From assembly GCF_030646255.1 (NCBI RefSeq), contig NZ_JAUSNF010000041.1, forward strand, positions 1 to 42,332: DNA of 42,332 bases, read 5' to 3'. Shown one piece after another: positions 1 through 6,706 of the stretch. The translations under genes were made by a program, and so were the position numbers. Numbering within the stretch: position 1 is the first letter of the stretch; each line of letters starts with the position of its first letter. This DNA is from Candidatus Burarchaeum sp. (GTDB lineage Archaea; Micrarchaeota; Micrarchaeia; Burarchaeales; Burarchaeaceae). The notes under the pieces are model-generated. The model made no database searches. It was not told the origin of the DNA and was given only the letters and a program-made list of their open reading frames with translations.

Positions 1-825
1 ACAAAAGAAGATATAAAAATAAAGTCAACGGCGTTGCTTAACGAGTTCACGAGCCCCAGCATCCCCTTAGTTCACAATGGAGCTCGTGATATTCTGTCGC
101 GGGTCGCAGCAGCTTACGCATGTTTAACACACTCTGTTGAGAAAGGCAACGTCGTCATAACACCCGAGCATGTCTTTCTCGCTGATGACTTTCTCAGAAG
201 AGTTTATGAGCATCTTGAACTTTCTGAATACCGTAAGTATATAGGTGAGGCTGACCCCTTTGACTCTACAGATGCGCTGAGCGAAGTCATGCAAAAGCTT
301 GAGCCGTCAGATTGGACTCTTCTCAAAGCGGTCTCTATAAAGCCCAAGGCCTCAGCTGAACTCGCGGAACTATTAAATGAGTCGGAAAGAACAGTGCGAA
401 CACGCTATGGAAAATTAAAAGCACTTGGCGTTCTGAAGAGCGCGGAAGGCAGGGGCGGAGGAGTCGAATTAACCTCCAAAGGTGTGTCGCTTTTAAAAAA
501 TACAGCCTGCTTGGAAACTGGCAACTGTGCAAAAAAATGCACAGTTAAAGATGGACAATTAGGTAAAAATGGAGAAACTGTGCAAAAACCTGCACAGTTA
601 GGCGACTTTGATAATCTAACTGTGCAAAAAAATGCACAGTTGCCAGTTAGATTGGGCAACCATATTTTTTTGAAAGTGCGGATTTTGAAGCCTCTACCCG
701 CCTATTTGGGCTCGGATGGTAGGACTTACGGGCCATATAATGAAGGGCAAGAGGTTGAGATGCCCACTGTCGAAGCCCTAGCCGCGCAAGGACGCGGAGC
801 TGCGGAGGTGATTGCCGATGCCTAA
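1..825 (+). CDS. C-terminal part of a replicative-helicase-like protein with winged helix and GINS-B-like domain (5' partial)
   Basis: The frame is open to the first base, so this is the 3' part of a longer gene; the TTG at 34 is only an ORF-caller start. Visible order (counting from the window edge): a helical segment (about 15-80) with the look of the region after the AAA+ core of MCM-like helicases (IPLVHNGARDILSR, then EHVFLADDFL); a winged helix (about 105-165, ESERTVRTRYGKLKALGVL); a low-complexity linker encoding three DNA dyads; and a C-terminal module (about 222-270, LGSDGRTYGPYNEGQEVEMP) that resembles the small B domain of archaeal GINS. I infer a DNA replication protein of an integrated element. 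The helicase core is off-window, so the helicase call rests on the C-terminal pattern only; it could be another AAA+ or primase-helicase protein. The next gene overlaps its stop. Confidence 0.55.
   Translation, partial: TKEDIKIKSTALLNEFTSPSIPLVHNGARDILSRVAAAYACLTHSVEKGNVVITPEHVFLADDFLRRVYEHLELSEYRKYIGEADPFDSTDALSEVMQKLEPSDWTLLKAVSIKPKASAELAELLNESERTVRTRYGKLKALGVLKSAEGRGGGVELTSKGVSLLKNTACLETGNCAKKCTVKDGQLGKNGETVQKPAQLGDFDNLTVQKNAQLPVRLGNHIFLKVRILKPLPAYLGSDGRTYGPYNEGQEVEMPTVEALAAQGRGAAEVIADA
523..641. repeat. Three 24-bp inverted repeats (iteron/operator-like) inside the helicase-like gene
   Basis: Each unit is AACTGTGCA, a 6-nt A-rich spacer, then TGCACAGTT, at 523-546, 576-599 and 618-641. 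Arms are identical in all three; spacers are AAAAAA, AAAACC and AAAAAA. Centre-to-centre distances are 53 and 42 bp, close to five and four helical turns. Unit 1 is read as NCAKKCTV while units 2 and 3 are read in another frame as TVQK(P/N)AQL, so conservation is at DNA rather than protein level. Probable protein-binding sites: a replication origin or an autoregulatory operator. Confidence 0.85.
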
Positions 826-1219
826 AGACCGTCATTTTATTGCCCCAGAGCCCATCATAAACACTACGGCAGCCCAACCTTACTACATAATTAGGGTTGC
901 CGAGCTGCCGCCCTGCCTAGTCTGCCAAGGCGCCTTGAAGCGCATTGGGGGGCAATACTACCAATGCCGCAATCGCGAGTGTGCCCAGGTTTTCCGAATA
1001 TACCGGAAACGCAAAAACTCTTGTAAATATTGCAATCGGTGCGCCAGCCGCAACCACGCCCGCCACGATACGGGCGAGCTAGAGCCGCTTTGCGAGGAGC
1101 ACTATTACACCTGGCACCCGGATTTATCAAAGTGGAAGCCTCCTGTCCCAGGGCAGCCAGTCATATTTTACAGATGGGGGCAAAGGCGAAAAAAGGCCGC
1201 TAGGAGGTTGAACCCATGA
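818..1219 (+). CDS. Small zinc-finger protein of the integrated element
   Basis: The ATG at 818 overlaps the end of the helicase-like gene and follows a strong GGAGGTGAT at 804-812, which decides the start over the TTG at 812. The 133-aa product has several Cys pairs: CLVC and CRNREC form a first zinc ribbon, CKYCNRC plus later Cys and His residues could form a second site. The C-terminus is basic and aromatic (RWGQRRKKAARR). No specific family recognised. A DNA- or RNA-binding role inside the replication operon is an inference from zinc ribbons and position. Its stop overlaps the next start (ATGA). Confidence 0.75.
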   Translation: MPKDRHFIAPEPIINTTAAQPYYIIRVAELPPCLVCQGALKRIGGQYYQCRNRECAQVFRIYRKRKNSCKYCNRCASRNHARHDTGELEPLCEEHYYTWHPDLSKWKPPVPGQPVIFYRWGQRRKKAARRLNP

Positions 1220-1341
1220 AATTACATACCCAACGCCTTGCCCTCGGTTTGTGCCCGCACTGCAAGGCGCGGCTCGAACTTTCGTCAAGGGGGCATCAGG
1301 TTTGCCCAAGGATTGATTGCAAGCGCAAGCGGAGGGATTGA
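1216..1341 (+). CDS. 41-aa zinc-ribbon microprotein
   Basis: Missing from the ORF track because of its size. The ATG overlaps the preceding stop as ATGA, and its TGA lies 1 nt before the ATG of the next gene, so it is sandwiched without gaps in the operon. The product carries CPHC and, about 15 residues later, a CPRIDC pair, which is a compact four-Cys zinc ribbon with a basic tail (CKRKRRD). Coupled translation and the paired Cys argue that it is real. Role unknown; comparable tiny zinc ribbons are common in archaeal viruses and plasmids. Confidence 0.65.
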   Translation: MKLHTQRLALGLCPHCKARLELSSRGHQVCPRIDCKRKRRD

Positions 1342-1342
1342 A

Positions 1343-1702
1343 ATGTATTTGGATTTGGAAACGAAAAAACGGGGGCTGCGTGCCATGCTCTGGGTCATGA
1401 TACATGGCCTATTGGTTGTGAGCGCAGCCTGCACATTAGTTCTACTAAACCAGCTTCACTTTACAAAGTGGCTTTACATTCCCTTCTTTTTCCAGCTTGG
1501 CTTGACGGCAATCGTTGCCCTCTCCATAATTAAAGGAGCGGTGGCCTCGGGCATGAGCGCGGCCGCAGCAGAAATGGAGCGAATTGAGAACTTGAAATTG
1601 CAACAACAACTTGAGGAGGTCGATGCCTATGCAGCGTCGGGAAATGTTGAGAAAACAGTTGAGGACAGCACGAGCGCGCCGAAAAGCGCATCAGAAATTT
1701 AG
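1343..1702 (+). CDS. Membrane protein with two hydrophobic segments and a coiled-coil tail
   Basis: I place the start at 1343, after GGAGGGATTGAA, rather than at the track's 1238, because the upstream part is occupied by the 41-aa zinc-ribbon gene in another frame. The 119-aa product has two membrane segments (about 16-37, VMIHGLLVVSAACTLVLL, and 45-65, YIPFFFQLGLTAIVALSI), followed by a helical acidic tail with heptad-like pattern (EMERIENLKLQQQLEEV). No family recognised. A small two-segment membrane protein in a viral or plasmid operon might be a virion or cell-envelope component, but nothing here proves it. Confidence 0.7.
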   Translation: MYLDLETKKRGLRAMLWVMIHGLLVVSAACTLVLLNQLHFTKWLYIPFFFQLGLTAIVALSIIKGAVASGMSAAAAEMERIENLKLQQQLEEVDAYAASGNVEKTVEDSTSAPKSASEI

Positions 1703-1724
1703 TGAATAACTAGAGGTGATATGA

Positions 1725-1988
1725 ATGAAAACTCCACAGGAATTGATTGAAGCGTCGGAGCGAGCACTTCAGAAATTAGAACAGGCAAAACTAGGCGACG
1801 ACCGGCAGCTCATCCCGGCAATTGAGGAGTGTATAGCCTCTACTGAAAAAAGCCTCGAAAGCATGCGCGCCGCACGAGAGAAAGGACAGACAGACCTTGA
1901 TGAGGCTATTAAAATTGGTGAGACTGTGTTTGCAAATATGATGCTGGTACTGGACGAACTCAAGAAAAGACATTACGAGGTGAGATGA
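1725..1988 (+). CDS. Small all-helical protein
   Basis: 87 aa, start set by GAGGTGATATGA just before the ATG at 1725. It is almost entirely charged helix (ELIEASERALQKLEQAKL, then ELKKRHYEVR), compatible with a short coiled coil or helical bundle; no Cys and no membrane segment. Its end overlaps the start of the next gene, so the two are translationally coupled and may form a complex. No homologue recognised. Confidence 0.7.
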   Translation: MKTPQELIEASERALQKLEQAKLGDDRQLIPAIEECIASTEKSLESMRAAREKGQTDLDEAIKIGETVFANMMLVLDELKKRHYEVR

Positions 1989-2800
1989 TGACTGATGAAG
2001 ACATAGTTGCAGCCCTAGACCTGCTTAACCAGCGAGACTTCAAAGGCGTGCTTGATAGGTTGACGGCGCAGGGCATCAACCTGCAAACATACTCCGAGTT
2101 CGCTAAGATGGCCGAGCACCACCGCGACGGACTTAACCGCGACTTCTACTCTGATGCGCAGGCATTGATGGAGCTGAAGGCTGCGATAAACAAAGAGATG
2201 GCACTATTTAGGAACCACGACACTCGTGGGGTTTATTCGAAGTTGTTCATGAGTGTTGAGAGTTATATGGAGCAGTCTGAGCGCACAATGGCGACTTTTG
2301 CGAAATATCATGCACTTACGGGCCTCGTGGTCAGCACTTACTATGATGCAGTGCGCAAGGCATACACGGACATTGACTGGGAGAAGGAAGAGAAGGCGAA
2401 GCTTGCACAGCACATGGCAAACTCTGATGCCATGATGCAATCCTTGGCAAAGAAGAACGTGCTCTCAATTGATGAAATCCGGGCCCAGGCCAAGGCCCAG
2501 CTCGCCCAGCTCGAAAAAACAGAGCTCGAAATGATGAGCAAGATTGAGGGCAAAACAGACCGCATTGATGAGCTGCGCATCTACAATTTCATAAAAGAAT
2601 ATGTAGAAGTTGAAGACCACGCACCACACACTCAAGAAATCAAAAATGGAAGTAAGATGAGTCCGAATAGGGTAGTTGAAATACTAAAAAGATTAGTAGC
2701 GCGTGGCAATCTTATAGCTACAAATACCAGCAGCGGAGCAGTCGAATATACCCTAGGTTCTAAGTCCATACTCACGACTGAGGAGGGGTCAGAAAACTAG
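1985..2800 (+). CDS. Helical protein with C-terminal winged-helix domain
   Basis: 271 aa. Two ATGs are adjacent; GAGGTGAG at 1977-1984 favours the second (1988) slightly. Residues 1-190 are helical and charged, with a coiled-coil stretch (RAQAKAQLAQLEKTELEMMSK). Residues about 195-260 look like a winged helix (YNFIKEYVE, then MSPNRVVEILKRLVARGNLI and a beta wing). It could be a DNA-binding replication, partition or regulatory protein; no family is recognised. It lies between a small helical protein and the HerA-type ATPase. After its TAG stop the same frame stays open for 28 codons; see rejected items. Confidence 0.75.
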   Translation: MMTDEDIVAALDLLNQRDFKGVLDRLTAQGINLQTYSEFAKMAEHHRDGLNRDFYSDAQALMELKAAINKEMALFRNHDTRGVYSKLFMSVESYMEQSERTMATFAKYHALTGLVVSTYYDAVRKAYTDIDWEKEEKAKLAQHMANSDAMMQSLAKKNVLSIDEIRAQAKAQLAQLEKTELEMMSKIEGKTDRIDELRIYNFIKEYVEVEDHAPHTQEIKNGSKMSPNRVVEILKRLVARGNLIATNTSSGAVEYTLGSKSILTTEEGSEN

Positions 2801-2897
2801 CGTATTTCGAGAACTAACACTCGCGGCGTGAAAGGCCGTATTTTCGCGCATGCTATTGAGCCAGTTAAACACGAAATTCGCAAGTGAGGGATAGAGT

Positions 2898-3860
2898 ATG
2901 AGCAAAAACCCACATAAGGAAACTGATTTGAGGCAACTCCGCGTTGCATACCCAGCCTTGGCCCCAGTCTTTGAGAACGACCCTGACCTTGCGGCCCTGT
3001 TCAAGGGCAGACACTTTGTCCTGAACATCTTTGATGGCGGTTCAATAGCAGCCAACTCAATCCTGAGTGCAAGCTCTGTATTGCTCGGACAGTCCGGCAG
3101 TGGAAAGACTAATGGTCTGGCCGCACTACTTGAGGAGCTTGCGAACGTGGGCGCATCGTTCAGCTGCATTGATAGTGAGGGCGACTTATACACAGTTGCG
3201 GACATCCTCAAGAGTGTGAAGGTGATTGAGGTCAAAAACGCATGGCATGAGGAGGACATCTATGCGCTGGCCCTGTCCACGATTCAGGGCATCGAGCGCA
3301 ACATATTCACCTTCACGGCAACGACCACGATAGAGGAGCGCAGGCGGTTCGTGCTGAACTATTCCAAGAGTCTGTTCGAGATAGCCGACGCACGATATAG
3401 GGAAGGCAAGGCCATGCCTCACCTGCTTGTTATTGATGAGGCGCACCTCTACGCTGCGCAGCAATACTCTTCAGCCGACAAGTGGATGCAGGAGCTGCTT
3501 TTCTTATTCGGCAATATTGCAAGCATGGGAAGGAAGCGAGGGCTCGGCTTGCTTATGGCAACCACCCGGGCAGCTAGGCTGAACAAAGACATACTCTCGC
3601 AAGTTCGCATGCGATGGCTTATGCGTGCCGTTGAGCCGGCGGACATCAAGAGCTACCGGGCCGCACTGAACTCAATTGACGACCCGAACGTGCAATGGAA
3701 TATCATAGCCTCAATCCCTACCCTGCCCATCGGCTGTGCTATTTTCGTGCCGGACGATGGACAGGGCAGGCCCATTAAGTTCAGGATGCGCTATTCTCGG
3801 CACATCAGTACAACGCCGACAATGGAGAACTATGAGAAATACGGAGAAAAGGAGGTGTAG
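2898..3860 (+). CDS. HerA/FtsK-type P-loop ATPase (DNA translocase)
   Basis: 320 aa after a GAGGGATAG ribosome site. Walker A is GQSGSGKT at residues 64-71, Walker B is HLLVIDEAH at 175-183, and a conserved SCIDSEGDL strand follows the P loop. The later segment (LLMATTRAARLNKDILSQ, then RAVEPADIKSY) matches the sensor and arginine region of the HerA-like family, in which LATQRP...LSKDVLSQ is usual. Members pump DNA: HerA in end resection, FtsK in segregation, A32-like ATPases in virion packaging, TraD-like in conjugation. It is shorter than chromosomal HerA and has no NurA partner nearby, so I favour a packaging or transfer ATPase of the element. The family call is firm, the role is inferred. 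Confidence 0.88.
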   Translation: MSKNPHKETDLRQLRVAYPALAPVFENDPDLAALFKGRHFVLNIFDGGSIAANSILSASSVLLGQSGSGKTNGLAALLEELANVGASFSCIDSEGDLYTVADILKSVKVIEVKNAWHEEDIYALALSTIQGIERNIFTFTATTTIEERRRFVLNYSKSLFEIADARYREGKAMPHLLVIDEAHLYAAQQYSSADKWMQELLFLFGNIASMGRKRGLGLLMATTRAARLNKDILSQVRMRWLMRAVEPADIKSYRAALNSIDDPNVQWNIIASIPTLPIGCAIFVPDDGQGRPIKFRMRYSRHISTTPTMENYEKYGEKEV

Positions 3861-3861
3861 C

Positions 3862-4179
3862 ATGGCAAAACTAGGGGTAAAACGCAAAATTGTTTTCAGT
3901 CCAGCACTCGTGATGAAGCAGCCGAAAATTAAAAACGCGCCTTATGTGCTCTCGACTATGCGGGCCGTTGAGGTTGAGCCTTCGCTCATCGCAAGGCTTG
4001 AGCGCAAAGAAGAGGCTGCGATTCAGGAAGCTCGTGAGCTCCTGCAAAGCAAGGGCTATCCTGAAGATGAAGAGCTGGCACTCTGTGCATTTTATGGAGG
4101 AGGCAAGGGCCCTAGGTTCGGCAGGCGAAAGAAGCGGAGCAAGGAAGGGATGCCGACGCTGGCATGGGTGAAGTTGTGA
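3862..4179 (+). CDS. Hypothetical basic protein downstream of the ATPase
   Basis: I use the ATG at 3862, preceded by AAGGAGGTGTAGC, and not the longer frame from 3736 that runs inside the ATPase gene. The ATPase stop (TAG) and this start are 1 nt apart, so the two are co-translated. The 105-aa product begins with a basic strand-rich part (MAKLGVKRKIVFSP), has a central charged helix (SLIARLERKEEAAIQEARELL) and ends basic (RFGRRKKRSKEG). No family recognised. Likely an accessory partner of the ATPase or a nucleic-acid binder. Confidence 0.65.
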   Translation: MAKLGVKRKIVFSPALVMKQPKIKNAPYVLSTMRAVEVEPSLIARLERKEEAAIQEARELLQSKGYPEDEELALCAFYGGGKGPRFGRRKKRSKEGMPTLAWVKL

Positions 4180-4183
4180 GCGT

Positions 4184-4366
4184 ATGTCTCTGGAAAATGG
4201 TTTAATTTATCTTCTCGGCGGCATCTGCATTGCCTCCCTGCTCGATTTTTCCGCAGGCCCCCAGCCCGAGGAAGTCGGCGGTGCGCTAATCCTATTTTGT
4301 GTTCTTGCCGCAGTTGTTAAATATTCCGACTGGCACGATAGGCATGCCGAACGACGACAAGTATAA
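4184..4366 (+). CDS. 60-aa two-pass membrane protein
   Basis: Starts 4 nt after the previous stop. It has two hydrophobic stretches (about 6-22, GLIYLLGGICIASLLDF, and 33-48, GALILFCVLAAVVKY) separated by a short polar loop, and a charged C-terminus (HDRHAERRQ). Size and topology resemble small virion or envelope membrane proteins of archaeal mobile elements, but nothing specific is recognised. Confidence 0.6.
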   Translation: MSLENGLIYLLGGICIASLLDFSAGPQPEEVGGALILFCVLAAVVKYSDWHDRHAERRQV

Positions 4367-4372
4367 ATACTT

Positions 4373-4570
4373 ATGAAACAAATAATGCGCAGTATGGGTC
4401 TTCCAGAACCGCTTACTAATGCTACATCAGGAGACGCATACAGCTGGGTTTCGTCGCAGATTAGTGGGCTAGGGTCAGACTTGCGAGGGGCGGCTATCGT
4501 CTTTGCGGTCGGTGTTATAGTTTGCATTTTCATTTACTGGTACACACACCGCAACGAAGGCAGCGTTTAA
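4373..4570 (+). CDS. 65-aa single-pass membrane protein
   Basis: A TATA-like GTATAAATAC lies immediately before the ATG, partly inside the previous gene. The product has a polar N-terminal half (LPEPLTNATSGDAYSWVSSQ) and one hydrophobic helix near the C-terminus (AAIVFAVGVIVCIFIYW) followed by a short charged tail. It is the last gene of the plus-strand cluster and overlaps the end of the convergent gene by 4 nt. Function unknown. Confidence 0.6.
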   Translation: MKQIMRSMGLPEPLTNATSGDAYSWVSSQISGLGSDLRGAAIVFAVGVIVCIFIYWYTHRNEGSV

Positions 4571-4770
4571 ACTTTCTTTTTTGAATTAAGTTTTTCGAGT
4601 TCGTTCCTAATTTCGCAAAGAGTGCCGGCCATGTCGTCAAGAACATGATGCAGTCCTTCTATTTCGCTTCTAAGTATGGCTGCCCTTGAACATCCTGGGG
4701 AGCATGCGTTTTCAAAGCCTGGGTGCACCCCTTCCGTTCCGCACATGCTACATCTTGGTCTCAATTCCAT
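4567..4770 (-). CDS. 67-aa zinc-ribbon protein with coiled coil
   Basis: Preceded by GAGGTGAGAAA, a strong ribosome site. The N-terminal half carries CSMC and CSPGC, the four cysteines of a short zinc ribbon; the C-terminal half is an amphipathic helix (LRSEIEGLHHVLDDMAG, then EIRNELEKLNSKKK) that could oligomerise. Final gene of the minus-strand cluster, 15 nt after the AbrB-like gene. No family name can be given. Confidence 0.65.
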   Translation of the reverse strand: MELRPRCSMCGTEGVHPGFENACSPGCSRAAILRSEIEGLHHVLDDMAGTLCEIRNELEKLNSKKKV

Positions 4771-4785
4771 TTTCTCACCTCACCA

Positions 4786-4980
4786 TCATACTATGTTGAT
4801 TTTCGGCCGCAAAACAAGCTGGCCATCCCCATTAATAATCCACTCAAACTCCTGCCCCTCCCTGAACTGCCGTTGGTCGATTGTGCTGGTTGGAACGGTA
4901 ATGAAGTAAGCCCGTGCCTCTTTGCCATCCTCGCGCTTGTGCCTGGAGCACTGCAATTTGTAGGTCTTGCTCATAGGCAT
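4786..4980 (-). CDS. AbrB-like swapped-hairpin protein, copy A
   Basis: The track ORF starts at 5031, but a TATA-like GGTATTAAAG sits about 25 bp upstream of the ATG at 4980, and the region before it is not protein-like, so I use 4980 (64 aa); ATG 4974 is an alternative. The C-terminal part (AYFITVPTSTIDQRQFREGQEFEW, then GQLVLRPK) has the beta-strand and K/R-x-G-D/Q-E pattern of the AbrB/MazE DNA-binding fold. It resembles the product of the upstream gene (EGQEFEW and LVLRPKINIV against AGSEVVW and LLLKPKLSMV). Probably a small transcription regulator of the element. Confidence 0.6.
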   Translation of the reverse strand: MPMSKTYKLQCSRHKREDGKEARAYFITVPTSTIDQRQFREGQEFEWIINGDGQLVLRPKINIV

Positions 4981-5027
4981 AATCTTATTAGTAAGTGCTT
5001 TAATACCTCGGTTAAACAGGACTGGGC

Positions 5028-5243
5028 TCACCTACTCAGTTCATGGGATTGGACGGCACGGAGTAGCTTCTGAGGCATACGATTAACCATGCTGAGTTTC
5101 GGCTTTAGCAACAGGCTGCCCACATTATCGGGCTGCCAAACTACTTCCGAGCCTGCCTTGATGTTCTTAGCCTGTACTGCAGTGAGGATGCATAGAAAAA
5201 GCTGCCCGCATCCTTGCAGGCAACGCATGCCAAACAACGACAT
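5028..5243 (-). CDS. AbrB-like swapped-hairpin protein, copy B (diverged)
   Basis: 71 aa, 14 nt downstream of the 268-aa gene. The middle (ILTAVQAKNIKAGSEVVW, then SLLLKPKLSMV) aligns with the neighbouring AbrB-like protein and keeps the strand-loop-strand pattern, while the N-terminus (MRCLQGCGQLF) has two Cys instead of the basic segment seen there. This looks like a tandem duplication followed by divergence. A weak ribosome site before the ATG leaves the start uncertain. Confidence 0.5.
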   Translation of the reverse strand: MSLFGMRCLQGCGQLFLCILTAVQAKNIKAGSEVVWQPDNVGSLLLKPKLSMVNRMPQKLLRAVQSHELSR

Positions 5244-5257
5244 TCGGACGCTTTGTT

Positions 5258-6064
5258 TTACTTCTTGGGCAGCGTCGCACCTATGAGCGTCCTTATGGGG
5301 GCGAACAGCCCCGCATCTGCAAATTGTACTATTGCGTTAGCGAGTTGATTTGCCTCTATTGCAAGCCCATTGAGTTTGCGCATAACTGCTTCTATAGGTT
5401 CAACTGGCTTTCCGTCTGAATCGCGTACCTTGACCATCCATGCGGCCGAGATTAGCTCATCAATGGGTGCCAGCACTCCTTTCTTCATCTGCCTTTTCAA
5501 TTGAAAACTACTATATTCAGCATCCAACGCACGCATGCGCAAGTTGGATTCCATCGGCTCTTGGTCCAAGAGAACGCCAGCATACATTTCATGCTGGAGG
5601 CCTACAACTCTCCAATCAAATGTTACCTCAGGTGTTCCAGTGCTGACCCAGTCCATGCCGCGCATCGCCAAAGCTATGGCACTAGTATTCTGCTCTTCCA
5701 CTATAATCCAACGCGCATTTGGGTCTGCTGGATTCGGCATCTTTCCAGGATGATCAGCAATCTTTCCTCCTTGGTTCACCAAGCCCCAGGTGTCGTCCAC
5801 ATAGTACATGCCAGAAGCGACGTCATGACTTTCAGCTGGCTTAGGCAGCTTGGGCAGGCACACTATTCTATCCGGATCATTTATAGTGATGTTATGCATC
5901 ACGTGGTGTCCTTCCACTTCAATAGTCGGCCTACCATCCTCCATAATATCATACTGTATCATTAACATGGCATCTTTCTTATCCCAGAACTTACGTGGAA
6001 CCCTGATAGAATACTGATCAACGTAGTCGCCTCCTAAAATCATGTCGCCCAATGGTCTTGGCAT
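5258..6064 (-). CDS. 268-aa orphan protein of the integrated element
   Basis: Largest minus-strand product of the element and not recognised. The first 170 residues look beta-rich (SIRVPRKFWDKKDAMLMIQY, WIIVEEQNTSAIAL, EVTFDWRVVGLQHEMYAG) and the rest is helical (residues about 175-268, ending in a hydrophobic helix IEANQLANAIVQFADAGLFA). No signal peptide, no Cys pairs, no catalytic motif seen. It begins 5 nt after the 105-aa gene. A structural (virion) role is one possibility because of its size and predicted beta content, but that is a guess; an adaptor or regulatory role is equally open. Confidence 0.7.
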   Translation of the reverse strand: MPRPLGDMILGGDYVDQYSIRVPRKFWDKKDAMLMIQYDIMEDGRPTIEVEGHHVMHNITINDPDRIVCLPKLPKPAESHDVASGMYYVDDTWGLVNQGGKIADHPGKMPNPADPNARWIIVEEQNTSAIALAMRGMDWVSTGTPEVTFDWRVVGLQHEMYAGVLLDQEPMESNLRMRALDAEYSSFQLKRQMKKGVLAPIDELISAAWMVKVRDSDGKPVEPIEAVMRKLNGLAIEANQLANAIVQFADAGLFAPIRTLIGATLPKK

Positions 6065-6069
6065 TTCAT

Positions 6070-6387
6070 CTATATTAGACGATCTCTAGCATTATATGCT
6101 ACCAATATACCAGAATAATACTTTCTTCCGAATTTTTCATCGCCCCTTGCTTCCGCCTCTCCTTCTAAAAGTCGTTTGGGGTGCAAGAAGGGGTCTAAAT
6201 TTTTGCTTGGAACGAGCCTTGCACCCTGCTCATGGGCGGCACGAAGTGCATACGCAATGTTGAAGTGCTGATTTTTTTCATCGGAGGATCTTCCAAGCCC
6301 GAATTCATACTCACCGTACCTTCTGTAAACCCACACCTTGCCGTGTGGCGGCGCACTTACGGGCCTTACTGCAGCTTGAACTGTCAT
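6070..6387 (-). CDS. Hypothetical 105-aa protein, first gene of the minus-strand cluster
   Basis: Start fixed by GAGGTGATGTAAA before the ATG; a TATA-like CTTAAAAATAAG lies about 45 bp upstream, so this is probably the first gene of the leftward cluster. The sequence is aromatic and charged (VWVYRRYGEYEFGLGRSSDE, later FGRKYYSGILVAYNARD), mixed alpha/beta, soluble. No family recognised. Confidence 0.65.
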   Translation of the reverse strand: MTVQAAVRPVSAPPHGKVWVYRRYGEYEFGLGRSSDEKNQHFNIAYALRAAHEQGARLVPSKNLDPFLHPKRLLEGEAEARGDEKFGRKYYSGILVAYNARDRLI

Positions 6388-6460
6388 TTTACATCACCTC
6401 AGGAATAGCTATATGGCGTGCCTTTACTTATTTTTAAGCTTTTCAGGCGGCCATGCGGCC

Positions 6461-6652
6461 TCAATCCTTGGCCTCAAGTTTTTTCGAATCAGCACACTTC
6501 GGGCAGCGAGGCTTCGGCTTGCCTTGAGTTCCGTCAGCGCCTTGACTGTCAGGTTTCGCTTCTAGCGGTGTGTTGCATTTGGCACACCGTCCATTAGGCG
6601 CATTCTTGCAATCACACACGCTGCACCCGCAATTCCAGCAATTATCATCCAT
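6461..6652 (-). CDS. 63-aa double zinc-ribbon protein
   Basis: A TATA-like GCATAAAAAC about 20 bp upstream suggests an almost leaderless message. The product contains CWNCGCSVCDC, CAKC and CPKC, that is two zinc-ribbon sites in 63 residues, with a Gly/Lys/Pro linker. It is separated from the rest of the minus-strand cluster by 70 bp. It marks the rightmost gene that I would assign to the element; the lipoprotein that follows looks like host sequence. Confidence 0.65.
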   Translation of the reverse strand: MDDNCWNCGCSVCDCKNAPNGRCAKCNTPLEAKPDSQGADGTQGKPKPRCPKCADSKKLEAKD

Positions 6653-6706
6653 TCAAATCACGTTTTTATGCACACCATTAGGCTGCAACCTGACTGCATT
6701 CCCGCC

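Noticed and set aside
2798-2887. Frame stays open for 28 codons after the TAG stop of the 271-aa gene, ending in TGA; possible readthrough or pyrrolysine codon.
   Set aside because: 28 codons is common by chance, other genes here also end in TAG, and no pyrrolysine machinery or element is visible.
2801-2897. ATTTCG/CGAAAT inverted repeat in the gap before the HerA-type gene.
   Set aside because: Only 6-bp arms about 65 bp apart; expected by chance.
6070-6387. Possible relationship between the 105-aa element protein and the 117-aa protein at 39665-40018.
   Set aside because: Similar size and aromatic content only; no alignable motif.
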